A stretch of 64,000 nt of DNA from Vicia villosa (taxonomy: Eukaryota > Streptophyta > Magnoliopsida > Fabales > Fabaceae). Position 1 is the first letter of the stretch; each line of letters opens with the position of its first letter. Position numbers and translations under genes: made by a program. The stretch lies in assembly GCF_029867415.1 (NCBI RefSeq), contig NC_081186.1, forward strand, positions 15,260,930-15,324,929, given 5' to 3'. Shown one piece after another: positions 46,725 to 58,099 of this stretch. The notes under the pieces were generated by a model. It was not told the DNA's origin, did not search any database, and saw only the letters and a program-made list of their open reading frames with translations.

Positions 46725-48425
46725 CCTGGTTCGGGTCCTTCCTCTGGTCCAGGAATGTTACAATCTCTGACGTACAACACCACCTCATCGAGAAATTCAA
46801 ACTTCATCGATTCATAATCTTCGACCGGCTGATGCGCAAGATAATCTGCCAACACACTACCTTTGATGGCTTTCTGAGTAGTATATTGGATATCATATTC
46901 AGTCAAGATCATTTGCCACCTGGCTACTCTTCCGGAAAGAGCGGGCTTCTCAAAAACATACTTGATAGGATCCATCTTGGAAATCAATAAAGTGGTGTGA
47001 ACCAACATATACTGCCTCAGCCGGCGAGCAGCCCACACCAAAGCACAGCAAGTTTTCTCGAGTAGTGAGTATCGGGATTCACAGTCGGTAAACTTTTTGC
47101 TAAGGTAGTATATTGCATGCTCTTTTCGGCCAGACTCGTCATGTTGACCCAGCACACATCCCATTGAATTTTCAAGAACTGTGAGGTACATAATCAAAGG
47201 CCTTCCTGGAACTAGAGGCATTAGTATCGGAGGTTCCTGCAGATACTCTTTCACTTTTTCAAATGCTTTTTGACAATCATTATTCCACCTGGTCGTCTGA
47301 TCTTTTCTTAGTAATTTGAATATTGGTTCACCAGTGGCCGTAAGATGAGAGATGAATCTAGCAATGTAGTTCAATCTCCCTAAGAAACCACAAACTTCTT
47401 TTTCTGTTCTCGGCTCAGGCATATCTTGTATAGCTTTTATTTTTGCAGGATCGACCTCAATACCTTTTCCACTAACAACAAAACCCAACAGTTTTCCGGA
47501 TCGCACTCCGAAAGTGCATTTGTTTGGATTCAACCTCAGTCTGAATTCCCGAAGCCTTTCAAACAACTTCTGCAAATGAACCAAATGCTCTTCTTCAGTG
47601 TGAGACTTTGCAATCATGTCGTCAACATACACTTCAATCTCTTTGTGAATCATGTCATGAAAAAGAGTCACCATGGCACGCTGATACGTTGCCCCTGCTC
47701 TTTTCAACCCAAAAGGCATGACTTTGTAGCAGAAAGTTCCCCACGGTGTAATAAACGTTGTTTTCTCCATGTCCTTTGGTGCCATCTTGATCTGATTGTA
47801 CCCAGAGAAGCCATCCATAAAGGAAAACACTTTGAAAGGAGCAGTATTATCCACCAATACATCAATGTGAGGAAGAGGAAAATCATCTTTCGGACTCGCC
47901 CTATTCAAATCTCTATAGTCAACACACATCCTGACCTTTCCGTCCTTCTTAGGTACAGGAACAATATTCGCAACCCATGGAGGGTAATTCACAACTTGCA
48001 GAAAGCCAGCATCAAACTGTTTCTCAACCTCTTTCTTAATCTTCTCAGACATATCTGGGCGAGTCCTTCGGAGCTTCTGCTTGACAGGAGGACTATCTTC
48101 CTTGAGAGGTAGACGGTGTACCACAATATCTGTATCAAGACCTGGCATATCCTCATAGGACCAAGCAAAGATATCCGCATACTCTTTCAACATATCAATA
48201 AGCTTCTGCTTCACACTACTCTCAAGCGCAGCCCCTATCTTGACTTCTCGGACCTGCTCTTTAGTACCAACATTTACCATCTCGATTACCTCTTGTTGCG
48301 GCTGAATCGCTTTCTCTTCCTGTTTCAACAATCTAGCCAACTCATCGGGGAGATCACAATCTTCATAAGCTTCCTCCTCGGCTTGGTAGATCGGATTGTC
48401 AAAATCATAATAAGCAATAGCGGAA
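46725..48425 (-). pseudogene. M1 pol, N-terminal part: reverse transcriptase and first RNase H
   Basis: Read leftwards, the exon starts after the predicted intron with SAIAYYDFDNPIYQAEEE. It continues through a linker (SYEDMPGLDTD), RT motifs (VRMCVDYRDLNRASPKDDFPLP, SFMDGFSGYNQI, VMPFGLKRAGATYQRA) and the catalytic YVDD box (about 47620). The thumb, connection and first RNase H (AIYYLSKKFTD, ending VLADYLAHQP) follow. The frame is open up to the M2 junction and continues at 29987. No ATG is needed because the exon is expected to be joined to gag by splicing. No protease lies upstream. Confidence 0.85.
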
Positions 48426-48711
48426 CTGTTACCAATGGAATCCGTGGTAATGGAACATATGCATGATTGATGTTTTTATTTTAGTTTTATTTTTATTAAG
48501 ATATGTGCAAGTGTGTGCAAAAACATTGCCATTTAAAGGAAAAAGTTAAAAAGAAAGACAAAGAGCAAAACATTTGAATGCAAAAACGTCCTTTTATTTC
48601 ATGATTAACTTTGAAAAATGCGAACTGCATGGCCCTACAAATGATTCACTACGCCTTGGGCAGAGCGTAGGAATTATGTCATGATAAGAAAAGTAAAAAC
48701 AAGGAATTTAC
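48426..48711 (-). other. predicted gag-pol intron of M1 (286 nt)
   Basis: The donor GTAAAT begins at 48711, so the gag stop codon GAG-TAA lies across the splice site. The acceptor ends at 48426 (GGTAACAG). Splicing joins ...CAG GA to T TCC GCT, keeping the frame into pol. Introns between gag-pro and RT are documented for Ogre elements. Confidence 0.7.
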
Positions 48712-50426
48712 TCCTGAGCTTGTATAACTTGGATGACATCTTCGATTGTCCAGTTGCTAGGCATCTCCCCAGGAATACTTGGACGAATCCAACTATCAAA
48801 GTCACAGTCACTATCCACCTCTTCACCATTGACAATGGCATTCACGGCTGGACCCCCATGGGTAGGCATCGGATTATTGACAATATTGGGTGTAGGAGTG
48901 AACTGAATTATCTTTTGGTCCAACAAATCCTGGACTTTGTTCTTCAACGCAATACACCTCTCGGTATCATGCCCAGCGGCCCCTGAATGGAAAGCACATC
49001 GTGCATTCGCATTGTAATTCGGAGATTGTGTGTCCGGAGCATTCAGAGCATCTCTCAAAGTAATCTTCTCAATCTTGAGCAAATGTTGCAACACTTGAGC
49101 ATAAGTCATAGGAATCGGATCAATCTTTCTGTGAGGCCTAGTCCTGGGAGGATAGCGATCGTTACTGGAACGTTGTCCCCGTTGTTGTTGTTGTTGTTGT
49201 GGTACTGGGATCATGACAGCATTAACCTGTGAATTGCTTCTCCCTGAACCCCTTCTTTCATATATGGCATCCGCATTCCCTTCTTTCCTTCTGGCATAAC
49301 CTTCGGCTTGTTTCTTACCACCAGCAGAATTAGAAGAAGCTCCCAACTGAATTTTCCCCATCTTTAGACCCATCTCAACACGTTCGCCATATCTCACCAT
49401 TTCAGAAAAGTTAGCTGAAGCACTGCAAGCCAAGTAAGAGTATCCAGACAAGGTACTGGTGAACATGTCAATCATCTCACGTTCAGTCATCGGTGGCTGA
49501 ACTCTTGCGGCTAACTCACGCCATTTCTGAGCGTACTCTTTGAAAGATTCTTTAGACCCCTGAACAAAACTCTGCAACTGGGTCCTGTTAGGTGCCATAT
49601 CAACATTGTACTGATAGTGCTTAATGAAAGCCTCCACAAGATCTCTCCAAGAATGGATATGGGTGCGTTCAAGTTGAACATACCACTCCAAGGAAGCTCC
49701 AGCCAAGCTATCCTGTAAGAAATGCATTAGAAAACCCTCATCCTCTGAATAAACTGACATCTTGCGATAGTATGCTTTGACATGAGTCATGGGACAAGTC
49801 GCCCCATTGTATTTGTCAAAAGATGGAACTTTGAATTTTGGTGGGATCCTCACACCAGGAACCAACCCCAAGTCATTGATATCCATGCCTAACACCCCTT
49901 TGCCTTCAACAGCTCTGAGACGTTCTTCAATCAGACGATACCTCTCAACTTCATCATGTGCACCCTCAGCACTATGCCTTGATACCTGGTCAAAGTTCTC
50001 AACATTGAAATCCAAATTACCACGGTTCTGATGATCTCTCCTTCCCAACAGACGGGACGGAGGTGGAGGTGGAAACCCGTGATGCTGATTGAAAGGATTA
50101 TAGTGCCCTCCCACGTGATCAAACTCATTCGAATCATGATGATCGTCAATTCTACTAGACACATCATCAAACAGCCCTGGATGTCCTCCATTCTCATTCC
50201 TTCTGGAGTTCTCGACAAGAACTCGCAAGTCATCCTGCCCTTTGGTCACATTAGTCAATGCTTCCATAAACTGCGCCATCTGCGCATTCATCTGCTCTGT
50301 CAGTTGAGCTCTCATCTCTGCCATTTGTTCTTGAATCTGTTCCATCTGCCTTCTCTGATTACTCCTAGTCGGATACGGGTGATTAGCCGTCTTAGAACTC
50401 CTTCTGATAACAAAACAGTGAGACAT
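48708..50426 (-). CDS. M1 gag, without a protease domain
   Basis: I chose the ATG at 50426 (MSHCFVIRRSSK); an upstream in-frame start at 50459 is possible. Order: a Met/Gln-rich coiled coil, an Asp/His/Pro-rich linker, a capsid-like core (MTHVKAYYRKMS, FLMHFLQDSLAGASLEWYVQ), a basic and Gln-rich stretch, one C-x2-H-x5-H-x4-C knuckle (CAFHSGAAGHDTERC), and a tail ending NWTIEDVIQVIQAQE. In full Ogre elements as I know them, the protease lies between the knuckle and this tail. Here they are only about 30 residues apart, with no D-[ST]-G motif. The frame is open, so the loss was a clean in-frame deletion. Confidence 0.82.
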   Translation of the reverse strand: MSHCFVIRRSSKTANHPYPTRSNQRRQMEQIQEQMAEMRAQLTEQMNAQMAQFMEALTNVTKGQDDLRVLVENSRRNENGGHPGLFDDVSSRIDDHHDSNEFDHVGGHYNPFNQHHGFPPPPPSRLLGRRDHQNRGNLDFNVENFDQVSRHSAEGAHDEVERYRLIEERLRAVEGKGVLGMDINDLGLVPGVRIPPKFKVPSFDKYNGATCPMTHVKAYYRKMSVYSEDEGFLMHFLQDSLAGASLEWYVQLERTHIHSWRDLVEAFIKHYQYNVDMAPNRTQLQSFVQGSKESFKEYAQKWRELAARVQPPMTEREMIDMFTSTLSGYSYLACSASANFSEMVRYGERVEMGLKMGKIQLGASSNSAGGKKQAEGYARRKEGNADAIYERRGSGRSNSQVNAVMIPVPQQQQQQRGQRSSNDRYPPRTRPHRKIDPIPMTYAQVLQHLLKIEKITLRDALNAPDTQSPNYNANARCAFHSGAAGHDTERCIALKNKVQDLLDQKIIQFTPTPNIVNNPMPTHGGPAVNAIVNGEEVDSDCDFDSWIRPSIPGEMPSNWTIEDVIQVIQAQE

Positions 50427-50815
50427 AAGATATAAAACCTGCAAAACCTGCAAATACATGACATGTATGATATATGAATGATATGCATGAAATGTTTGTC
50501 AATTTTCAGGTATCCAAGAGCTCATCCCACTTTCAGATAGGACATAGAAACCCTGATATCGAATATATTTGAATAACAATCCGCACACGAGAATAATTCA
50601 GCAAACTGAGCATACTTCATTCAAACATAACTGAGAATTTGAGTTCATACAAATAAAACACATAACCGTGTCACAATGTGCTCATAAGGCATACAAAAGA
50701 AATCCAGAACATCAAAATGCGACCCCATCCAACAATCCTGGACATGGGCGACAAATATCAAGCATAAACATCAAATCCACCATCATGGATCAAACAAATC
50801 TACCCCACAGTGATA
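50427..50815 (-). other. M1 spacer between ORF1 and gag
   Basis: No ORF is seen. AT-rich with short TGATATGAATGATATG repeats near 50460-50490. Confidence 0.5.
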
Positions 50816-52378
50816 CTAGGATCGCCTGGCAACAGAATGAACTTCTCCATCTCCTCTCCGTTGGGCTCGGAGTCTTCTTAGTTCTTCTTCAAGTCGAGCG
50901 GTCTTAGCTTTCTCTTCTGCTAGTTGTTTATCTGAATCCCGCTTCTGCCTCTTGAGACTACTCTCTGATCTCTGTAACTGTAGACACTCTTGCTGCTTGT
51001 GGTGCAAATCTTCCTCTAGCAACTCATAGGGACGCCTCCGGGTACTGGCTTGACTTGAACTTGCGCCCTCGACTTGCTTGAGCTGGTGCATCAACCTCAT
51101 CTTTGCATCTCTCTCTTCAAAGAACTTCAAATTGGTCTCTTGCTCTCTTTCATGCAACCTGTAGTTGGTAACCAAAGCATCTTTGTAAAGTTCTGTTGGC
51201 ACAAATTCGGATAGAATCAAAGGAGGTTGCTTTTGAAGTGGTGCAACCCTATCATACGACAGCAACAAGTTTCCGACCCGTTTTATAATCCATTCAACAT
51301 ACGGTGTCAAAGCAAGTGATTCCTTCTTCCCTAAATGGGCTCCATTATGCTTACGGATCTTCTTCCAAGCCACAATTATCTCTTTCAACTTTTCTGGATC
51401 CGACCCCTTCTCAAAATAGACTGTCTCCGCTATCAAGTGGTCCGCCGGCTTGTCTTTCAACATATACCCCAACTGACGCAAGGATACCACGGGATTGTAA
51501 TTGATGCAACCTCTAGTACCAACCAAAGGAACATTATCGAACTTACCACACTCAACAATCACTTCAGAAACGTTAATTCGATACTTTTGCCACTGAATAT
51601 CATAAGAAGTAAGTGACATAATCCAAGGTGTCCACTTGAGTGTATCCCTTGTCTTCACAAAAGTTCATTTGCTGGGCAACAAAGAGAGGAACCAGATGAA
51701 CAACAACTGAAGGCAACAAGTGATGGCACCGCCACGTTTCTCATATCGGGAATGAACGGCATAATAAGTATCGGCCAACAATGTAGGAACAGGATTCTTT
51801 CCCATGAAGATGTGTACTGCGGCCGAGTCTACAAAATTGGGAACATTTGGGAACATCACAATCCTGTAAATAGCCACAGCAAGCAATGCATTGTACGCGT
51901 TCCAATTCTTTTTCTCAAATTCCTCTTTAGCTTTTCTCACCAAGCACTTCAAAGAGAACCCCGAGACACCTCCATTCGACTTCCAATTATCAGATACTTC
52001 TTTTATGCTTAAATAAAGAGTAGCAGCGATCGACTTGAAATTCACCTCTTTTGGAACATCGATGAATGGCACTTCGTCTTTTACCTTGAGATTAAGAATG
52101 ATAGAGTACTCTTCCAATGTCGGAGCCAATTGGTAATCCTGGAACGTAAAACACCTCATTTCAGAATCATAGAATTGCATCAAGGTTTGCAAAGCAGGAG
52201 TGTCAACCACGGTTTCCAACAAAGTCAAGATATTCCCATAATCATCCGTGAAACTCTTCAAGCAGAAAGCGGTCATTAACGAACTCAAACCCTCTAATGC
52301 GGTCAACGGCTCTCGGAAGAAGCTGTAGGTGTGCGTATGTCTCTTTGCTTCCTTGACAGTATCAATGGGAGTGTCCAT
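50816..52378 (-). pseudogene. M1 ORF1 (Ogre extra protein) with one stop
   Basis: Ogre elements carry an extra ORF upstream of gag, of unknown function. The ATG at 52378-52376 gives MDTPIDTVKEAKRHTHTYSFF. The frame runs to a TGA at 51665-51667, continues in the same frame (TFVKTRDTLKW) and ends at 50816. The N-terminal two thirds look globular. The C-terminal quarter (about 51110-50850) is a charged coiled coil rich in Glu, Arg and Lys. The region appears in plant databases as a DUF, which I cannot name with certainty. The single TGA is the only break. It could be a recent mutation; readthrough is possible but unsupported. Confidence 0.7.
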
Positions 52379-53232
52379 CTTCAACTTGAATGAACTCCTG
52401 AATGTCCCTGAAAATATGGCATGCAAATGCTTGTTATACATATTTATTTATTTTTTGCGTTTCTTTTGGAAATAAATATGCTATGATGCAAAATGGTGGG
52501 GCTTGTTGCCGCCCACCATGCATTCTGGACTGCCGGTAGCACACATAATACAAAGCCAAAGGTTCGGCCTCAAATGGTATACCACACGGAACACGGAATA
52601 TCAATCCACGGAACCAAAGCCCATAGTCAATAACACACCGGAATGGAACACAGACTTCCAATCGAACAAGAACCATAGTACCCCACGAACAGGAACCAAT
52701 AGTACACTCGAACAAGAACAGCGGTAACCCACGAACAAGAACAGCGGTAACCCACGAACGAGAACAGCGGTCACCAACAATGTACCTGTTAATATGATCA
52801 TTGATTCCCGCCCCACTCACGGGTAAAATCTAGGCCAAGGTAAGGTCATGAAACGCAGTATACGGTCCGCCCGAAGGTAAGCATCATCACAGCGCGTAAG
52901 CGGGTGACAATAATACCTCCGTTTGAAACCACTACTCTGCTCATGGTCACATAATCCATCCCGAGACGTACACCTCAAGACAAACCATGCTCCCACTCTA
53001 TCCTAGGGTTCCTATGGTTCACACATAGCCTGGGTATTGGGCCTTTTACCTCTTGAAACACCCACCCAACAGACAGAGATCCAGCCAGTCCAGAATATGA
53101 TGCAGAAAAGTAAAAGAGCACATAGAATGCAATGCAAACAGGTAAATATGCAAAGCAGTAAAGCACCCAAAGATAAACACACAAGCGCTAGAATCGACTC
53201 GCTGAGTCCGGACCAGCAACAGGTCAAGACGT
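52379..53232 (-). other. M1 5' leader
   Basis: Non-coding. CGAACAAGAACAGCGGTAAC-type short repeats (about 52670-52775). A block at 52975-53050 resembles M2's leader near 42000-42060 (CCTGGGTATTGGGCCTTTTACCTC), so the leader is conserved between M1 and M2. Confidence 0.55.
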
Positions 53233-53249
53233 CCCCAGCAGAGTCGCCA
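53233..53249 (-). other. M1 primer-binding site
   Basis: Minus strand TGGCGACTCTGCTGGGG lies two bases from the LTR end at 53252. Confidence 0.88.
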
Positions 53250-55056
53250 GCTGTCACTACCGCGAAAATTAACAGAGTCGCCACTAACATATTTATCCTG
53301 AAAAGGAAGGGAATGCCAGCAAACCACAAAACAAAACAACGGTCTCACGACCAGAGAAAAAGGGTAAGGGAGTCGGTTACGCGAGGGGAAGGTATTAGCA
53401 CCCCTCGCGCCCATCGTACTCGATGGTATCCACGCTTATGTCTAAACCTATGGGTGTGTAAGCAAACTGCGCTAATCTGGACTAAAATGCATGCAAAATG
53501 TACGGAAAAGAAAGAGTTATACTCGCACGGGCCCTACCCCGCTGCCTACGTATCCGTTTTGCAGAATCAGAGGTACCGTAGCTCAGCTAACTAATTTTTG
53601 TTTGTTTTGTGTTTTTTAGGTGAACAAGTTGCATTCACACTCCGCTGCTCGACCTTTGGAGACTTAGGCTTGGGAATGGAGCGGAAATAACAAGTTCTTA
53701 AGAAAAGAAAATGAAAGAGTGTGGTTTGTGTTTTAAAGAATGCATGAGGAAAACCTAAGCTAAGGGGGAAGGCTTGCTACCTAATGTTATCATACAAAGG
53801 GTGCAAATCTATGCTAAGCTATCAACCTATGAGGGAAAAGGGGAAGCACACAAGAATATCACACAAACGAGCATCCGCTCGTAAAGCAAACAAAACCAAC
53901 GGTACTGACAGAATGGTAGAAAAGTGGTCCCGCCATAGCCAAGGGGAGCAGCTCAACCCAAGTCAAACAAGCATTAGACCTCGCGAAAATGATCGGGCCA
54001 TAGACAAGAGGGCGGACCCCTCTCAGCAACCAAGCCGTCACGGATCATAAAGGAAAACGGTGCGTGCGTACACCGAGCATCAACGTCGAGCGACGCGAGC
54101 TATAGGAAAGGCGGGGGTCCGATTGCATGAACCCTTTACCTGACATACTCGATAACAAGATCTTTTGCACGTCCGGAAGCAAGCAACGCGAGGCGTGCGC
54201 CTACCAAACAGACTCGATGAGACTAGGCGGGGGTTGATTACGAACCCTTGACCGCATGCCTTTCATGAGGACTTAACGGAGTGCCATATAGGACTTATTA
54301 CACTGTGACTCCCTGCCGCAAAGCACAAATATAAACACACCAACAAAAACAGAGCCTCTTTCGAGGACTTGGCCAGATGCATGTCTAAGTCCTACTTCTC
54401 ATGTTATAGGATGATGCGAGAAAACGATAAAGTGCGAGAGAAATAAAATGAAACGGGATCAATACCAAACGGATGATGATCCGTAAACTAAAGCGAAGCA
54501 AAGCGAAGAAACTAGAATCCCGCAAGCGAGCTAGCAAAGCAAAAGAAAATAGTCAGCACACCGATCAGCCATAAAGCGCACAAACGTCGACTTACATGTC
54601 GAGCATGATCACGATACACCTGCAAGAGGAACAAGCAAACCAAACGAGCAGATATAAAGTAAAAGGACCGCGTCTCCAAGTCGAAAACACGATACAAGTG
54701 ATATAGAATCGTATCCCGCAAGTGAAGCGGAACACTCGAGTGATAGGCGTCGATCGGTAACCATCCAAAATCCTTGCATACTAGCACACAAGTTAGAGAT
54801 AACAAACATCGCAATCGGAATTGCGTTATTGCATTATAAGCTAGAAGAAAATGAACATTTAACGCACACATAAAAAGGACAACAAATGTCAAGAGGAAAA
54901 CACACATGAATAACCTACAATCAATCAATATCAATCATCTCATGAGATAGTACGTTTCACAAGCTTTCCAACGATATAAAGAACATGCAAATCGGAGTTA
55001 CGAGTAAAGAGATACGAAAGTTTGAAGTTAGAAAATAAAACACAAAAATAACACAC

Positions 55057-55400
55057 AGGAACCGGTTCCCACCTAGGGACAACCCGGTTCCTGGTACAAA
55101 ATACCAGAGAGGCAACATTTTGGAAAACTGGGAACCGGTTCCCACCTAGGGACAACCCGGTTCCTGGTACAAAAACACAGAGAAAGGCCAAATTAGCACG
55201 CTGGGAACCGGTTCCCACCTAGGGACAACCTGGTTCCCCATACAAAAAGCCAGAGAGTCAAAAATTCAGGAAGCTGGGAACCGGTTCCCACCTAGGGACA
55301 ACCCGGTTCCTGGTACAAAAACACAGAGAATGGCCATTTTGGATTGAGTGGGAACCGGTTCCCGCCTGGGACAACCCGGTTCCCGGCGTATAAAAACAGA
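55057..55400. repeat. second copy of the GGAACCGGTTCC array
   Basis: Five units with the same order and spacing as at 23102-23440. The sequences are nearly identical. Confidence 0.9.
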
Positions 55401-56233
55401 ATTTTGCACATTTTGGAACCTTAGAGCCATTCGCACTCAATCCAAAAACGTACCAACTCGAGATTAATCACAAACAAACATCAAATATCGTGGTATACAT
55501 GCATTCACACATCAAACTATCCACATGTCAACAATTATGCCAAGTGCGATGCGTCAAACAAAGCAAATATCAATCGAGAATATGGCATATGCATTTATAC
55601 GAACACGTTGAGTACATCGCAAGCAACACAAATTATCAACAACAATTATACACACAAAATCACCGACAAATCACAGATTCAAACACAAGTAACACAATTC
55701 ATCATCAACGGATATCAATTACATGCAATGAACATCAATTCTAAACATAATCCACATGAACACGATCAATTCGAGCAAAAAATACGCAAATTCACCGATC
55801 AATCATCATCAATCATCCATTAATCAAGAACAAGAGGTAGATCTAGATTTGAATTCACATATAATCAACAATTAAGCACTTAATTCAAGGTTCAAGGCTT
55901 ACCGGATGAAGATCCGAACCGAAGCGCGAACACGAACACGATCACGATACGAACGCGAACACGACACGAACTCGAAAACGAAATCCGGAATGAGGGAGAG
56001 AGAGAGAGGCGCGCCACTCTATGTGGAGATAGGAAGAGAAATTCGAACTTTGATCCTTGATTCCTCAATCCATGTTCTTGATCTTGATGAAATTTGATGA
56101 ATATTGATGAAAGTTTTATGTAATTTGTGGTTTTGATCCAAGAGAATTGAGAGAGAATTGAGAGAATGTGTTGGTGAAGTATTGGTGAATTGAAATTGTG
56201 AGAGTTCTCCCTTTGATTTGTGAAGAGCAAAAT

Positions 56234-56242
56234 GTTTATATA
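56234..56242 (-). promoter_or_regulatory. TATA box of M1 right LTR
   Basis: Minus strand TATATAAAC. This is the LTR that would drive M1's genomic RNA. The CACTA insertion lies in the U3 part upstream of it, about 800 bp away, so the core promoter is intact. Confidence 0.55.
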
Positions 56243-57059
56243 TTGTTAACGCAAAATGTCCAAATTGCCCTCGGTGCGTCTCATTTTGGCTCGTTTTTAA
56301 GGAAACTCGGTTCGGCTCTGAATTCTGAAACGAAACTAATGCCACTGTGAAGATGACCAAATTCTTGACTCGTTGCCGCGAGAATCGTCTCAATCCGATA
56401 AACGATGAAGAAAATACGCGCGTTTGAATGGCGAGAAACGCCGATTCATCTGGTGCGACTGTGCAGAATTTTGTGAGTACCGCTCAAAGAACTCGATGAA
56501 ACCCTATCTTCGGCTCAAAATCTGAACGGGCATGTGTGACGAAGAAACGAAGCTAACGAAATTTCCGAGAAAATGCCTCCGGAATGGACTTCATACGATA
56601 AAAATCGAAGAAGTTATGAATTTTCAAACTCGGCGCGACATACTCAAAAACACACTTTTTACCGAAACAACGCGACAATCCTTAAAATTCTGGGAATTTT
56701 CCGTACATAATTGGCCTTCGGTCCGAACATATGAAATCTTGGTAATGATGGTACGGAGCTCCAGTTAAATTTTCAAGTGAATCCGACGAGCGGATTGGTA
56801 GATATGAATTTTCCGAGGTCCGAAACCCTACATTCAGCATTGTTTTTCACTATGAAACCTCAAGTAATTTGCAAATCTGGCAACCTTCCTCAAAGAATTG
56901 GCTTCCGGGCCGAACACGAAAGTTGTAGATATCGTCGAAACAGTCAAGACAACGCGGGAACTTAGCTCATATCACCTTCCAAATATGACTTGCGAATTTT
57001 CTCGTATTTCCACTGTTTAAACCATTTTTCACGCCTTTCTTCTCACTACAGGAAAAAAG

Positions 57060-57400
57060 ACCTCCTGCCACGCCCAGAAAACCGAGGCTATATGCAAAAT
57101 AACCGTGGCGTAACGCTGAGGCCACAGTTTGGCCACGGAAATCCAACTGTGGAGTATGCGGCCGTGGCCTAAAGTAAAGTCCACGGTTTTTTGGTATAGA
57201 CCACGCCTTTTTGACAACCGTAGCTTTGTTAGGCCACGGTTTAGGTAGCTTGATTAAGGCCGCGGTTTGTATTTGCCATGACTGCAAAACTGTGGCTATA
57301 TGATAAAGCCGCGGTTTCAATTTAACGTTTAACATACAGTTTTGGTTCAAGATATAGCCGCGGTTTGGTTATGACCACAAATTTAAAACTGTGGTTTGAT
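57060..57400. repeat. CACTA subterminal repeats, left end
   Basis: About ten copies of a 10-12 bp motif such as GGCCACGGTTT, GCCGCGGTTT or its complement AAACTGTGGC, in both orientations. These are the usual transposase-binding region in CACTA elements. Confidence 0.8.
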
Positions 57401-57593
57401 AGTGCAATGAAAAGAACAAGGGAAAATGAAGATTTTGCATCCATTTTCTGTGTTGGATCTCTGAAGTCTGAACTCGAGGTTTGGAAGTTCATTAAATAAT
57501 CATAAGTTTTAAAAATGATTTCTGCAATATACAGTTGTAACATCATATGCTATTGTTCCAATAGAGAAAAGAGAAAGAACAATAAAACAATAC

Positions 57594-58035
57594 CTTTTCT
57601 TGATGCGCGACATAGCAATATCACATGTATAATCTGTTGTGAGAAGTTCATCAATGACCTCGTCAACATGCGTTAAACTAAACTATGCAAAATCAAGAGC
57701 AACACAAAACCTTAACAAATAGGTAATAGATAATTACATTGCAAGTAGAATACAAAACACAATCATAATTTTTAGGTCACAATAACATTCAAAAACTTAC
57801 GTCCATCAGCTAACTTTCGCCTCAGTTTTCTATAATCATTATAGAATGGTTCCAGATAATGGTACACATCAGTATCAGATCCAGTAAGTTGCAAATAAAA
57901 AGCACCAAGTATCCTCACATACCTGCATTTCATTTTGAAAATTAAACATTAACAAATCAGGTTACTCAATAAAAGTATAATCCAAATCAAATACATTAAT
58001 GTATTCATAATAAGCCTAGGGTTAAAGTGAATACT
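57594..58035 (-). pseudogene. PRP38: captured PRP38 splicing-factor gene fragment, with introns
   Basis: PRP38 is a spliceosome activation factor of the tri-snRNP. Minus-strand exons: 58035 and upstream (ending KDYK), 57922-57801 (YVRILGAFYLQLTGSD, then YHYLEPFYNDYRKLRRKLADG) and 57682-57594 (FSLTHVDEVIDELL, then DYTCDIAMSRIKKR). These match the central conserved part of plant PRP38 as I know it. The first junction keeps the frame (AA+G restores Lys). The introns are kept (57923-58034, 57683-57800), so capture was at DNA level. The second junction appears to shift the frame, because exon 57922-57801 ends GGAC before GTAAGT. The PRP38 start and C-terminus are not present, so no full protein can be made. 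Confidence 0.85.
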
Positions 58036-58099
58036 TGTAATCCTTAAGCTGCACATCCTTACGAGATGCACGAACATTAATAGGACCCAAAAACATCCT

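Noticed and set aside
47426..48112. 228-aa plus-strand ORF
   Set aside because: It is the shadow of M1's reverse transcriptase on the opposite strand.
54512..54934. 140-aa hydrophobic Cys/Leu-rich ORF
   Set aside because: It occurs in both M1 LTRs, where coding is not expected. No known domain.
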